Shown: positions 44,072 through 53,893, counted from the stretch's first letter. The stretch: DNA of 64,000 bases from Flavobacterium sp. LPB0248 (GCF_013388355.1 NZ_CP058246.1:3720001-3784000); one strand, 5' to 3'. Made by a program: numbers and translations. The notes: generated from the letters alone by a model not told the origin.

Positions 44072-44948
44072 TTTAAAAAGTTATTTAAATCTTCACTTAA
44101 TTGTTTTTATCTGGGGTTTTACAGCCATTTTAGGCGCTTTAATAACCATTGATGCCGATAATTTGGTTTGGTACAGAATGCTGATTGCCATGATTTTTCT
44201 TGGCGGATTTATTGCCTTTAAAAAACAGTCTTTTCAAGTTCCAATAAAAGAATTTTTCAAATTGATTTTTGTTGGATTGCTGATTGCGCTTCATTGGATT
44301 TTCTTTTTTAAAGCAATTCACGTTTCCAACGTTTCAATTACACTTTCTATATTTTCTTTGGGAGCCTTTTTTGCATCATTACTAGAGCCATTATTTTACG
44401 GAAGAAAAGTGCTTTGGTACGAAGTTCTTTTTGGACTTGTAATTATAGCTGGTTTAGGATTGATTCTTCAGGTAGAAATAAAATACCTTACTGGAGTTTA
44501 CTATGCCTTGGCGGCCATTATTTTAGGAGTATTATTTACTTTGATGAATGGGAAATTAATTTCAGATCACGAACCTTCAGTTATAACATTTTATGAATTT
44601 GGTGCAGGAGTTTTCTTTATCACGATTTATTTTTTATTTCAAGGAAAATTTACGGCAGATTTCTTCCAAATGTCTTTAAACAACTGGGTTTTATTATTGA
44701 TTTTAGCTTCAATTTGTACGGCTTATGCCTTTACCGCTTCAGTGAAAGTAATGCAGCGATTGACGCCTTATACCGTAATGCTAACCACTAATTTAGAGCC
44801 AGTTTATGGGATAGTTTTGGCTTATTTTATCTTAGGCGGAAAAGAAAAAATGAGTGTCGAATTTTATGTTGGAGCTGTTATTATTATCATAACAGTTATT
44901 CTAAATGGTGTTTTCAAACATTATCAGAATAAGAAAGAAAACTTGTAA
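44058..44948 (+). CDS. EamA/DMT-superfamily transporter
   Basis: A 296-residue transporter with ten membrane helices in two EamA repeats (first ending near 135, second starting near 145). The second has LTTNLEPVYGIVLAYFILGGKE, typical of this fold. Substrate unknown, commonly metabolites or amino acids. It overlaps lptG by 14 bases. Confidence 0.9.
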   Translation: MRNDNLKSYLNLHLIVFIWGFTAILGALITIDADNLVWYRMLIAMIFLGGFIAFKKQSFQVPIKEFFKLIFVGLLIALHWIFFFKAIHVSNVSITLSIFSLGAFFASLLEPLFYGRKVLWYEVLFGLVIIAGLGLILQVEIKYLTGVYYALAAIILGVLFTLMNGKLISDHEPSVITFYEFGAGVFFITIYFLFQGKFTADFFQMSLNNWVLLLILASICTAYAFTASVKVMQRLTPYTVMLTTNLEPVYGIVLAYFILGGKEKMSVEFYVGAVIIIITVILNGVFKHYQNKKENL

Positions 44949-45020
44949 TAGTTTCCTTATTATTAAAATGCATTTTTATACTTTAAATAACAATTAACTT
45001 CGCCAATGATATAATATTTT

Positions 45021-45028
45021 TATATTTG
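45021..45028 (+). promoter_or_regulatory. -7 element of accA
   Basis: TATATTTG followed by CG, 32 bases before the ATG. It matches TAnnTTTG; no TTG at the usual spacing. Confidence 0.5.
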
Positions 45029-45060
45029 CGGTTCGATTTACAAACAAAATTCAAAAATCC

Positions 45061-46014
45061 ATGGAATATTTAGATTTTGAGCTTCCAATTAAAGAACTTG
45101 AAGAACAGTTAGAAAAGTGCGTTATTATTGGAAAAGAATCTGACGTTGATGTGACGCCAACGTGCAAGGAAATCAACAAGAAATTAGTAGAGACTAAAAA
45201 AGAAATATATAAAAATCTTACGGCTTGGCAGAGAGTACAATTGTCAAGACACCCAAATAGACCTTATACTTTAGACTACATTAGAGCAATCTGTGGAGAC
45301 ACTTTCTTAGAACTTCATGGAGACAGAGGTTTTAAAGATGATAAAGCAATGGTTGGTGGACTTGGTAAAATAAACGGACAGTCGTTTATGATTATCGGTC
45401 AGCAAAAAGGTTTTAATACAAAAACACGTCAATACCGTAATTTTGGTATGGCAAATCCAGAAGGATACCGTAAAGCTTTACGTTTGATGAAAATGGCTGA
45501 GAAATTTGGAGTTCCAGTTCTAACTTTAGTAGATACTCCGGGTGCATATCCAGGACTTGAAGCAGAGGAAAGAGGACAAGGAGAAGCTATTGCTAGAAAT
45601 ATCTTCGAAATGGTTCGTTTACAAGTGCCAATCATTACTGTTATTATTGGTGAAGGTGCTTCTGGTGGAGCTTTAGGAATTGGTGTTGGAGACCGCGTTT
45701 ATATGTTAGAGAATACTTGGTATTCTGTAATTTCTCCAGAATCTTGCTCTTCTATTTTATGGAAAAGCTGGGAGTACAAAGAGCGTGCAGCAGAAGCTTT
45801 AAAACTGACTTCTTCTGACATGAAAAAACAAAAATTAGTTGATGACGTAATTCCAGAACCACTAGGAGGAGCGCACTACGATCGTGAAACCACTTTCAAA
45901 ACGGTTGCAGAATACATCACTAAAGGATATAATGAATTGAAAGACTTATCAACAGCTGACTTAATTGCCCAAAGAATGGACAAATACAGTAATATGGGCG
46001 AGTATAAAGAGTAA
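45061..46014 (+). CDS. accA: Acetyl-CoA carboxylase carboxyltransferase subunit alpha
   Basis: A 317-residue AccA that, with AccD, moves the carboxyl group from biotin to acetyl-CoA to make malonyl-CoA for fatty-acid synthesis. Typical are RPYTLDYI, the oxyanion-type [15 protein letters not shown] and [10 protein letters not shown]-like [12 protein letters not shown]. The partner genes are not adjacent. Own terminator follows. Confidence 0.96.
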   Translation: MEYLDFELPIKELEEQLEKCVIIGKESDVDVTPTCKEINKKLVETKKEIYKNLTAWQRVQLSRHPNRPYTLDYIRAICGDTFLELHGDRGFKDDKAMVGGLGKINGQSFMIIGQQKGFNTKTRQYRNFGMANPEGYRKALRLMKMAEKFGVPVLTLVDTPGAYPGLEAEERGQGEAIARNIFEMVRLQVPIITVIIGEGASGGALGIGVGDRVYMLENTWYSVISPESCSSILWKSWEYKERAAEALKLTSSDMKKQKLVDDVIPEPLGGAHYDRETTFKTVAEYITKGYNELKDLSTADLIAQRMDKYSNMGEYKE

Positions 46015-46030
46015 ATTCATAAAAAGAGAC

Positions 46031-46069
46031 TTAAAATCCGAAGCCTTACAGTTTCGGATTTTTTTTTGG
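46031..46069 (+). terminator. Terminator after accA
   Basis: AAAATCCGAA pairs with TTTCGGATTTT and is followed by a long T tract. Confidence 0.8.
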
Positions 46070-46154
46070 TTATGAACAAATCAAGATTATTTATAAACAA
46101 TTATTAGTTATAACTCGATAGCAGAATTTTTTTAAATTTTGCTACTTTCGCTAT

Positions 46155-47699
46155 ATGGAAAATTTCAAAAACTTAAACCCTGTTAAGGTCGACAAAACCA
46201 CGATTATCAACTTAGAAAAAGGAAAGTTGCCGCCGCAAGCTCTTGATTTGGAGGAGGCTGTGCTGGGTGCGATGATGATTGATAAAAAAGGGGTAGATGA
46301 TGTAATTGATATTTTGCAGGCCGAAGCTTTTTACAAAGACGCACACAAACATATTTTTGAAGCGATTTTACAACTTTTTACCGAAACGCAGCCAATTGAT
46401 ATCTTAACGGTTTCGACTCAGTTAAAGAAAAACGGAAAGTTAGATTTGGCAGGTGGAGATTTTTATTTAATTCAGCTTACGCAAAAAATTGCTTCTTCGG
46501 CGCATATCGAATTTCACTCGCGTATCATTCTTCAAAAATTTATTCAAAGAAGTTTGATTAGAATTTCTTCAGAAATTATTGAAGCATCATATGATGAAAG
46601 TGCAGACGTTTTTGATTTATTGGATCAAGCGGAATCTAAATTATACGAAGTTACACAAGGAAATATCAAGCGTAGTTCTGAAACTGCACAAAGTTTAGTT
46701 TTACAAGCTAAAAAGAAAATTGAAGAGATTTCTAAAAAAGAGGGATTAAGTGGTGTAGAAACTGGTTTTCATAATCTGGATAAATTAACGTCTGGATGGC
46801 AGCCGAGTGATTTGATTATTATTGCGGCCAGACCGGCGATGGGAAAGACGGCATTTGTACTTTCTATGGCTAGAAATATTGCTATTCAATATGGGCATGG
46901 AGTAGCCTTATTCTCTCTGGAGATGGCATCTGTTCAGTTAATTACCAGGCTTATTTCTTCTGAAACAGGATTGTCATCAGAAAAATTGCGTACAGGAAAA
47001 CTAGAGGCTCATGAATGGACCATGTTGAGTACTAAAGTTAAAGATTTAGAAAAAGCACCTTTATTTATTGATGATACACCTTCACTTTCGATTTTCGATT
47101 TAAGGGCAAAATGCCGTCGTTTAGCATCACAACATGGTATTAAAATCATCATTATTGATTATTTGCAGTTGATGACCGCAGGAGGAAATGCTAAAGGAGG
47201 AGGAAATCGTGAGCAGGAAATTTCTACCATTTCCCGAAACTTAAAAGCTTTGGCAAAAGAGCTTAACGTTCCTGTTATTGCACTTTCTCAGTTGTCACGT
47301 GCTGTAGAAACGCGTGGTTCTAGTAAACGTCCTTTACTATCGGATCTTCGTGAATCTGGAGCGATTGAGCAGGATGCTGATATCGTTTCGTTTTTATATC
47401 GACCAGAATATTACAAAATTGAGGAATGGGATGATGAAGAGGCTTCACCAACTGCTGGTCAGGCTGAAATTATGATTGCAAAACACCGTAATGGTGGTAT
47501 TGAAAATATTCGTTTGAAGTTCTTAGGACACTTAGGAAAGTTTGATAATCTTGATGAATTTTCGGGTAGCTATGATGATTTGCCATCAAAAATGAATCAC
47601 GATGATAATCCGTTTATTACTAATAATCTGCCCTCAGCCAACGAAGCCTTTGGAAGTAACTTAAATGATGACGACGATGACAGTGATGTTCCGTTTTAA
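46155..47699 (+). CDS. dnaB: Replicative DNA helicase
   Basis: A 514-residue DnaB. The N-terminal domain (~25-130) binds primase, and the RecA-like ATPase follows. Walker A is AARPAMGKTAF (~226-236), the Walker B region is IIIIDYLQLM, and QLSRAVETRG is the sensor segment. The C-terminus is a long acidic tail ending DDDDDSDVPF, resembling the tip of single-strand-binding protein. No intein. Confidence 0.96.
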   Translation: MENFKNLNPVKVDKTTIINLEKGKLPPQALDLEEAVLGAMMIDKKGVDDVIDILQAEAFYKDAHKHIFEAILQLFTETQPIDILTVSTQLKKNGKLDLAGGDFYLIQLTQKIASSAHIEFHSRIILQKFIQRSLIRISSEIIEASYDESADVFDLLDQAESKLYEVTQGNIKRSSETAQSLVLQAKKKIEEISKKEGLSGVETGFHNLDKLTSGWQPSDLIIIAARPAMGKTAFVLSMARNIAIQYGHGVALFSLEMASVQLITRLISSETGLSSEKLRTGKLEAHEWTMLSTKVKDLEKAPLFIDDTPSLSIFDLRAKCRRLASQHGIKIIIIDYLQLMTAGGNAKGGGNREQEISTISRNLKALAKELNVPVIALSQLSRAVETRGSSKRPLLSDLRESGAIEQDADIVSFLYRPEYYKIEEWDDEEASPTAGQAEIMIAKHRNGGIENIRLKFLGHLGKFDNLDEFSGSYDDLPSKMNHDDNPFITNNLPSANEAFGSNLNDDDDDSDVPF

Positions 47700-47706
47700 T
47701 AAAAAT

Positions 47707-47737
47707 AAAAAGCCTTAATTTTTAAGGCTTTTTTTAT
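47707..47737 (+). terminator. Terminator after dnaB
   Basis: AAAAAGCCTTAA pairs with TTAAGGCTTTTT with a three-base loop and T tract. Confidence 0.85.
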
Positions 47738-47835
47738 GTTTTTAGGTTAATTTTCTAATAAAAATCAGTAGTTTAGCTAAACCAATTATAAACTATTAAT
47801 TTTTTTAAATTATTAACCAATAACAAATTTAAATT

Positions 47836-48183
47836 ATGAATGAAGAAACCTTTCCAGGACCTATCCAGATTCCTGTAACAACTGCAAACGAGTGGGAGCA
47901 GAGATATATCGACGATAGTGCAGTCGAAGACTCTAAGAAAAAAGTAAAAGCTTTCTTAATCCCAAAAGAAAGTTTGAAAAAAGTGCTTGATCTTAATACA
48001 GAAGCTGTTTGGGCTTATTTGGGAATAAATGATCAAAAAGAAAAGACATTACTTTTCGTAGGGGCTAATTATGATCCGGCAACTAAAAAATGGATTAATG
48101 TTTACGGTATAGGAGAAGGAGATGGAGAAGTAGGCGGTGGAGATGTAGTTTATGATGGTGCACGCCCTAGCCCACCTTTTTGA
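47836..48183 (+). CDS. Small hypothetical protein upstream of signalling genes
   Basis: A 115-residue soluble protein without signal peptide or membrane segment. It begins MNEETFPGP and has a Gly-rich end (GEGDGEVGGGDVVYDG). No family known. It lies 24 bases before the 7-TM gene and may be co-transcribed with the kinase and regulator. Function not inferred. Confidence 0.6.
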   Translation: MNEETFPGPIQIPVTTANEWEQRYIDDSAVEDSKKKVKAFLIPKESLKKVLDLNTEAVWAYLGINDQKEKTLLFVGANYDPATKKWINVYGIGEGDGEVGGGDVVYDGARPSPPF

Positions 48184-48207
48184 TTTTTAAACTAAATTTT
48201 TCCAAAA

Positions 48208-48852
48208 ATGGCTGATTTTTTAATATATTCAAGTTATTTGATTTTATTGATTAATCTTATACTATATACATTTAGCTTTTTCCGAAAGGAAAAAGCTAAT
48301 GTTTTTTTTGTTTCGTATTTGGCTTTTTCTACAGTCCTTCAGTTTTCAATGGAACTGGTGTATCATTTGGGTATGAATAATTTATTTCTTGTTAATATTT
48401 TTTTTATAGGACAAATGATTATACTGGGACTTTTTTACAATTCGCTATTTTATAATAAAGCTCAAAAAATATTTGTTAAAGCCTCATTAATAATTGCTTT
48501 ATTGATTTTATTAATACAATTTGTGACAGATTCTAGTCAGTTTTTAAAATTTAATTTATTCGGAATCACTTTAACTTCCTTGCTGATTGTTGTTTTTGCA
48601 CTTGTGCATTTTTATAATATGCTGACAGAGAACAAAAAATACTATTATATAAGTATGGGGATAGTTTTTTACCTATTAGCTAGTACAGTATTATTTTTGA
48701 TTGGTAATCTTTCTACAGGATTAAGTGCTGATTTAAAATATCTAAGCTGGCAATTAAATGCTTTTCTGCTTATTATTTATTATCTGGTTTTCTTGTTTGA
48801 ATGGATAAAGAGCTTTTATAAAGTAAGTTTTTTAAAAGAACAATCTAAATAA
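48208..48852 (+). CDS. Seven-TM hypothetical membrane protein of a two-component operon
   Basis: A 214-residue protein with seven predicted hydrophobic segments and very short loops, ending in a basic cytoplasmic tail (FKEQSK-like LKEQSK). The kinase starts one base after its stop, so they are tightly coupled. A 7-TM protein translated with a kinase that has only one helix suggests a separate sensing or anchoring subunit; this is inferred. Confidence 0.7.
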   Translation: MADFLIYSSYLILLINLILYTFSFFRKEKANVFFVSYLAFSTVLQFSMELVYHLGMNNLFLVNIFFIGQMIILGLFYNSLFYNKAQKIFVKASLIIALLILLIQFVTDSSQFLKFNLFGITLTSLLIVVFALVHFYNMLTENKKYYYISMGIVFYLLASTVLFLIGNLSTGLSADLKYLSWQLNAFLLIIYYLVFLFEWIKSFYKVSFLKEQSK

Positions 48853-48853
48853 T

Positions 48854-49645
48854 ATGAATGCAAGTCATATTTCTGAGAAAGAGCTCGTAGCCATAATATT
48901 ATATATCTCTTTGTTTTTTATAATTGTTGCAGTCGCACTAATTATATTCTTTTATTTTTCTAGAAAAAAAATCATCCAAAAGGAACTAGAAAAGATAGAT
49001 TTAATACTTCGATACCAAAAAGAACAATTGCATGCTATTATTGTAACTCAAGAAGAAGAACGCAAAAGAATTGCACAAGATCTTCATGATGATATTAGCT
49101 CAAAATTGAACATTGTTTCTTTAAATAGTCATTTACTTACGGCTCCAAACCTCACAGAAGCAGAAACTGCAGAAATTACAGAAAATATAATTGCTCTGAC
49201 AACAAAGGCATTGGATAATTCTAGAAAAATTGCGCATAATTTACTGCCTCCAGTTTTTGAAAAATTTGGTCTAAGTGCGGGTATTGAAGAGTTGTGCGGA
49301 GAATTTGAAAGCAGTAAATCTGTCAAAACGCATTATGAAAATAAAATTGATTTTGACGAGAAAGAGATAGATCGACATTTACATGTTTTTAGAATTCTTC
49401 AGGAACTTATGAATAATTCTATCCGTCATGGAAAAGCATCTGAGATATGGATTTCATTTGCTAATATAGATGGAATAAATACTTGTGATTATAAGGATAA
49501 CGGTGTTGGGTTTGATAGCTCAAATGATGAAAATCAAAAAGGCTTAGGAATGAAAAATATCGACAGTCGAATATCATTTTTGCAAGGAACAATAGAAATT
49601 AGTTCTGAAATTAATAATGGTATTGTTGTAAATTTTACTTTTTAG
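48854..49645 (+). CDS. Sensor histidine kinase (NarX/HisKA_3 type)
   Basis: A 263-residue kinase: one membrane helix (~13-35), H-box ERKRIAQDLHDDISSKL with the phospho-histidine in LHDD (~77), and an ATPase domain with N-box ELMNNSIRHGKA and G-boxes DNGVGF and GLGMKNI. It has almost no periplasmic sensor, so sensing may come from the preceding 7-TM protein. The target is probably the NarL-type regulator at 49761. Confidence 0.92.
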   Translation: MNASHISEKELVAIILYISLFFIIVAVALIIFFYFSRKKIIQKELEKIDLILRYQKEQLHAIIVTQEEERKRIAQDLHDDISSKLNIVSLNSHLLTAPNLTEAETAEITENIIALTTKALDNSRKIAHNLLPPVFEKFGLSAGIEELCGEFESSKSVKTHYENKIDFDEKEIDRHLHVFRILQELMNNSIRHGKASEIWISFANIDGINTCDYKDNGVGFDSSNDENQKGLGMKNIDSRISFLQGTIEISSEINNGIVVNFTF

Positions 49646-49760
49646 GTAGAATTATGTGTTTTATTAAGGTTTTTAGTCGATAAAATGGAGCATTTAGACT
49701 TTATCTAAATCATATTTTGTAATTTCGACAAACCAAATTAAACGACCAAAAACAAATAAG

Positions 49761-50426
49761 ATGAATTCTGCTATTAAAATTGCTCTAGTTGATGATGAAA
49801 TTCTGTTTCGAAAAGGAATTTCTTTTTTATTGCAGAGAGAAGAAAATATAGATATTCTCTTTGAAGCCGAAAACGGAGATGAGCTTATTTCACAACTGAA
49901 TGAAAGAGAAATAAAACCTGATATAATAGTGATGGACTTAAAGATGCCAGTCTTAAATGGAGTCGAAGCCACTAGAATTATAAGAAAAACGTTTCCCGAG
50001 ATTAAGATTATTGCATTAACCAGTTACGATACCAAATCGTTTATTGCAAATATGATTCAAGTTGGAGCAGTAGCTTACTTAATTAAAAATACTACTCCAA
50101 AAGATTTAATTCATACGATCAACGAAGTAGCAAAAAAAGGATTCTACTACAACGAAAATGTTTTAAAGACAATTCAAGAAACCATTGTTTCTCCTAAAAA
50201 TACAAGAGGCGGTTTAGAAACTAATTTTCTTTCGCCACGTGAAATAGAAATTCTGCAATTAATTTGTCAGCAGAAAACTACCGCAGAAATTGCAGAACAT
50301 CTTTTTTTAAGCCCAAGAACCATTGAGGGACATAGGAATAATTTATTGCTTAAAACAGAATCGCGAAATATTGCTGGTTTAGTTGTTTACGCGATTCAAA
50401 ATGAATTAGCAGTCTTAACGATTTAA
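49761..50426 (+). CDS. NarL/FixJ-family response regulator
   Basis: A 221-residue regulator. The receiver domain (~4-125) has DDE at the acidic pocket and phospho-acceptor Asp in IIVMDLKMP (~58). The LuxR-type HTH (~155-215) reads LSPREIEILQLICQQKTTAEIA. Partner of the upstream kinase. Confidence 0.93.
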   Translation: MNSAIKIALVDDEILFRKGISFLLQREENIDILFEAENGDELISQLNEREIKPDIIVMDLKMPVLNGVEATRIIRKTFPEIKIIALTSYDTKSFIANMIQVGAVAYLIKNTTPKDLIHTINEVAKKGFYYNENVLKTIQETIVSPKNTRGGLETNFLSPREIEILQLICQQKTTAEIAEHLFLSPRTIEGHRNNLLLKTESRNIAGLVVYAIQNELAVLTI

Positions 50427-50430
50427 AAAA

Positions 50431-50556
50431 TTATGCTGTCAAAAACTGTATTGACAATACATAATATAATATAATTGTGACTACAAGAACACATAATCCT
50501 ATTTTCTGAATTACATTTAAACCCTTTTGTTGGTTATTACTGTCATTAAATTTCAT
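50431..50556 (-). CDS. 41-residue putative membrane microprotein
   Basis: A short frame reads from ATG at 50556 to TAA at 50431. It has a polar N-terminus (MKFNDSNNQQKG), one hydrophobic helix (~18-38) and a short end. A TACATTTG -7 element lies 44 bases upstream on the minus strand (50600-50607). It fills the ~345-base gap between a response regulator and the next gene. Coding is plausible but unproven. Confidence 0.45.
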   Translation of the reverse strand: MKFNDSNNQQKGLNVIQKIGLCVLVVTIILYYVLSIQFLTA

Positions 50557-50771
50557 AATGGTTGTTTTTACAGCGATTAGCTTTATAAACCTGGGATAGC
50601 AAATGTAGATAGAATATTTTATCAGAGTATAGGTGTTTTTACCTGTTTTTATAGTTGTAGGAAGTCATTTTTTTCAAGATAATTTATTTTAACATTCTAT
50701 TATGCTAGAAATGGCTGTAAGCATTCTGTTTTTGTGGCAGCCTTTTATATCTTTACTAAAATAATTTTCTG

Positions 50772-52031
50772 ATGAATAAGAGTTTACTCTACTTTTTTAT
50801 ACTATTAGTTACATTTAGTTCAAGAGCTTCGTTTATCTTACTTCCGATGGACGAAACAACACAGCAAAATCATTTAAAAGCATACGGAATTACTTATTGG
50901 TGCTTAAGTCGGGATTATAAAGCGAGTTGGCTTTTAAATTACCGTGGAGGGTCTTTTTTACTTCCTGATGCTGACGAGATTAGAAAAGAATGTAAAATAC
51001 GAGGAGTGAGCTTTGAGATAATCTCAGATAGTGAACAAGGTTCTATTTTAAATGAAATATCGAGTCCTTCTCAAAATATGGAATCGGTGATTTTAGAAAA
51101 GGCACCAAAAATTGCAGTTTATACTCCAAAAGGAAAACAACCTTGGGATGATGCGGTGACTTTGGTTTTGACTTATGCAGAGATTCCTTTTACTCCAATT
51201 TATGACGAAGAAGTTTTAAGTGATCAATTATTAATGTATGATTGGTTACATCTGCATCACGAAGATTTTACGGGACAATACGGAAAATTCTATGCTGCCT
51301 ACAAAAACACACCCTGGTATATTGATCAAAAAAAAGATGCTGAAGCCTTAGCTGCAAAATTAGGATATGCAAAAGTGTCTCAAGAGAAAGGAGCAGTTGC
51401 AAAAAAAATTAGAGATTTTGTAATTGGAGGAGGCTTTATGTTTGCTATGTGTTCTGCTACAGATAGTTTTGATATTGCTCTTGCTGCCGATGGAGTAGAT
51501 ATTTGCGAAGCTATGTTTGACGGAGATCCAAGTGAATCTAATTATCAGTCAAAATTAAACTATAATAATTCTTTTGCCTTCAAGAACTTTACTTTAGAGC
51601 GAAGACCTGAGGTTTATGAATTTTCAGATATCGATATGACCACAAAAAGGAGAATAGTGATGGAGAAAGATTATTTTACTCTAATGGAATTTTCTGCAAA
51701 ATGGGACCCGATTCCGAGTATGTTATGCCAAAACCATACACAATTGGTAAAAGGATTCATGGGACAGACCACTTCATTTGATACTTCACTAATAAAATCG
51801 AATATCTTGATTATGGGAACCTGTGAATTAAATGGTGAATCAAGATATATTCATGGAGAAAAAGGTAAAGGAATGTTTACTTTTTTTGGCGGACATGATC
51901 CAGAAGATTTTCAGCACCAGGTCGGAGATCCTCCAACAGTTTTAGATTTACACCCTAATTCGCCAGGATATAGGTTGATTTTAAATAATGTTTTGTTTCC
52001 TGCTGCTAGAAAAAAGAAGCTTAAAACTTAA
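50772..52031 (+). CDS. Exported AsnB-annotated family protein with glutamine-amidotransferase-like fold
   Basis: A 419-residue protein with a signal peptide (~1-19). It is a flavobacterial family usually labelled asparagine synthetase B. However, I see no AsnB N-terminal nucleophile Cys2 and no ATP-PPi loop. Residues ~215-240 (GGGFMFAMCSATDSFDIA) resemble a class I amidotransferase nucleophile elbow. A role in synthesis of asparagine is unlikely for an exported protein. Function unknown. Confidence 0.7.
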   Translation: MNKSLLYFFILLVTFSSRASFILLPMDETTQQNHLKAYGITYWCLSRDYKASWLLNYRGGSFLLPDADEIRKECKIRGVSFEIISDSEQGSILNEISSPSQNMESVILEKAPKIAVYTPKGKQPWDDAVTLVLTYAEIPFTPIYDEEVLSDQLLMYDWLHLHHEDFTGQYGKFYAAYKNTPWYIDQKKDAEALAAKLGYAKVSQEKGAVAKKIRDFVIGGGFMFAMCSATDSFDIALAADGVDICEAMFDGDPSESNYQSKLNYNNSFAFKNFTLERRPEVYEFSDIDMTTKRRIVMEKDYFTLMEFSAKWDPIPSMLCQNHTQLVKGFMGQTTSFDTSLIKSNILIMGTCELNGESRYIHGEKGKGMFTFFGGHDPEDFQHQVGDPPTVLDLHPNSPGYRLILNNVLFPAARKKKLKT

Positions 52032-52032
52032 A

Positions 52033-52836
52033 TTAGTTTAAAGAAAATTCAAACCAGATCGGAATATGATCGGATACTTTTCTTGCATTCTGCAGTGAAT
52101 CAAAATCTTCGTAAAATTTAATAATTCCAGAATTGCTGACTTTTAAGTTAGTTGTTTTGTAGAATATATTATCAAATTCAGATGCTAGGCAGATACCATT
52201 TTTACATTTATGTTTAAGAGTTGTCTTCTGATTTTTTAATACAGACGCGTACCCCATTTTTTTTAACGGATTGAAAACAGTGTGTTTTTCGGGACAGTTA
52301 AAATCGCCTAAGAAAACAAGATTAAAATCGGGATATTGGTTTGGTAAGAATTTGAAATATTTGATTTCTGTTTCGGGTTGCTTTTTTTGTGTTATTGCAT
52401 GAAAATTGACTAGGGTTATGGTCTTTTTATTAATTTCAAACGTAGCAAAATAGGGTTCCCGATCAATTTCTACACTAAATTTTTTCTCCAGCCAAGGCCT
52501 ATTTTTTAATTTAGCTTTATGAGTTTTCCAAATAAATGCATAGCGTTCTGTTTTATAACTACTGCTAGAGGTTGGATCACTTATTCTGTAATCCCAATTA
52601 TTTCCTTTTTGATTAAGTAATGATGCAAGTTTTGCAACACTTTGAGCGCCTCCATTTCCGGCTACCACTTCTTGAATTGCAACAATATCATAGCTGGATA
52701 TTGTTTTGGCAATATAATTTAAATGGATATCAGATTTAGATTTACCAAAGTTCTCTATATTCCAAGATAAAACTTTGGTTTGCGAAAAAGATAAAAATGT
52801 AAAGAATATTAATAGGAGGCTGAGATTTCTTTTCAT
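52033..52836 (-). CDS. Secreted endonuclease/exonuclease/phosphatase-family protein
   Basis: A 267-residue secreted phosphodiesterase-fold protein with signal peptide (~1-19, ending SFSQ). Catalytic motifs: LSWNIENFG, VAIQEVV, LVNFHA, LVFLGDFNCP and SDHIPIWFEF. The start before KRNLSL gives a clean signal peptide. It converges on the preceding gene with a one-base gap. A smaller relative of the catalytic domain at 11086-14538. Confidence 0.9.
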   Translation of the reverse strand: MKRNLSLLLIFFTFLSFSQTKVLSWNIENFGKSKSDIHLNYIAKTISSYDIVAIQEVVAGNGGAQSVAKLASLLNQKGNNWDYRISDPTSSSSYKTERYAFIWKTHKAKLKNRPWLEKKFSVEIDREPYFATFEINKKTITLVNFHAITQKKQPETEIKYFKFLPNQYPDFNLVFLGDFNCPEKHTVFNPLKKMGYASVLKNQKTTLKHKCKNGICLASEFDNIFYKTTNLKVSNSGIIKFYEDFDSLQNARKVSDHIPIWFEFSLN

Positions 52837-52904
52837 ACGAAAATGTAATGGAATAAAATATAAATCTTCTCTTCCAGCAATAATCAAGCCTTTCTTAAAA
52901 TTAA

Positions 52905-53072
52905 TTAATGTTTTTTATAGCGGTTTTTTAAGGCCGTTCCGATAATTATAATTTGCAATACTAATAATGCTGGAATAAATATTATTTTCCAGTCAATTTC
53001 TAGCCAGCCTGTTTTTTCAGAAACAAACGCAAAACTAATGGATAAAAATAGGCAAAGTAACATTGTTTTCAT
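52905..53072 (-). CDS. Small membrane protein
   Basis: 55 residues with a signal-like first helix and a second hydrophobic helix (~29-47) ending in NRYKKH. An ATG 22 codons upstream is also possible; a TAAATTTG -7 element at 53159-53166 would suit either. No family known. Confidence 0.5.
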   Translation of the reverse strand: MKTMLLCLFLSISFAFVSEKTGWLEIDWKIIFIPALLVLQIIIIGTALKNRYKKH

Positions 53073-53216
53073 GATAATTTTATTTTGTGTAGTATTAATT
53101 TTGGAGAATATAATACTCGCTTTACTTTTCGGTTTCATGGTGGGTTAATAGATTATCACAAATTTAGCGGTATGAAAAATGTAATCCTTACGGAAACCCG
53201 TAAAGGACTGTGAAAA

Positions 53217-53885
53217 TTACACCAAACCGAAATCTTTTGCGATTGCAATCAAATGCACATTGTTATTGGCTTTAAAGTAAATTTTTAGTTTATTTATTCT
53301 TTTTTCGATACTGCTTGTTCCGTTAGGAGTTATCGATAAATCTTTAAACTCTTTAGAAATGCTTTCTAAAATGTATCCTTGTGATAAAAGTTTTAAGATT
53401 GAAATATCATATGATTCAATTTCGATTAACGACTTATCGTTAAAACTAAAAGACAAATCAGAAGAAAGTATTTTTTCTTCATTATTAAATGTACTTTCAA
53501 TTGCATTTCGTAATTCTGAAATACTATTTCTTCCTTTAGAAACATAAGCATTAATACCTAATTCGTTGAAAAGTGTTTTAATTCTATAACTTTTATCTTC
53601 TATAGAAAAAACAATTTTTTTTAGGTTTGGTTGCACTGTATTTATGGCCTCAATAAGTTCATCGCCACTATTTAAGCTTACTTTTCTGTGATCAGATTTA
53701 AATGATAAGTCTGTAATCAATAAATCATAAGGTTCATTATCAGCCAATGCTTTTTTTATTTTAAGCAAGCCTTCGTCGCAATATTTCACATGGTTAATTA
53801 CTGGAACTTGTAACTCTTCAAGTACTTGAACTACTGCAATGCTGATACTATCTAAATCTTCGGCAACTAAAACTTTTTTAAACAT
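53217..53885 (-). CDS. Response regulator of the TPR-kinase system
   Basis: A 222-residue regulator. Receiver domain (~3-125) with AEDLDS acidic pocket, phospho-acceptor Asp in LLITDLSF and conserved Lys in YVSKG. The C-terminal helical region (~155-215) resembles LuxR-type HTH but is diverged. It follows the two TPR kinases within eight bases and is probably their target. Confidence 0.85.
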   Translation of the reverse strand: MFKKVLVAEDLDSISIAVVQVLEELQVPVINHVKYCDEGLLKIKKALADNEPYDLLITDLSFKSDHRKVSLNSGDELIEAINTVQPNLKKIVFSIEDKSYRIKTLFNELGINAYVSKGRNSISELRNAIESTFNNEEKILSSDLSFSFNDKSLIEIESYDISILKLLSQGYILESISKEFKDLSITPNGTSSIEKRINKLKIYFKANNNVHLIAIAKDFGLV

Positions 53886-53893
53886 ATATTGGG

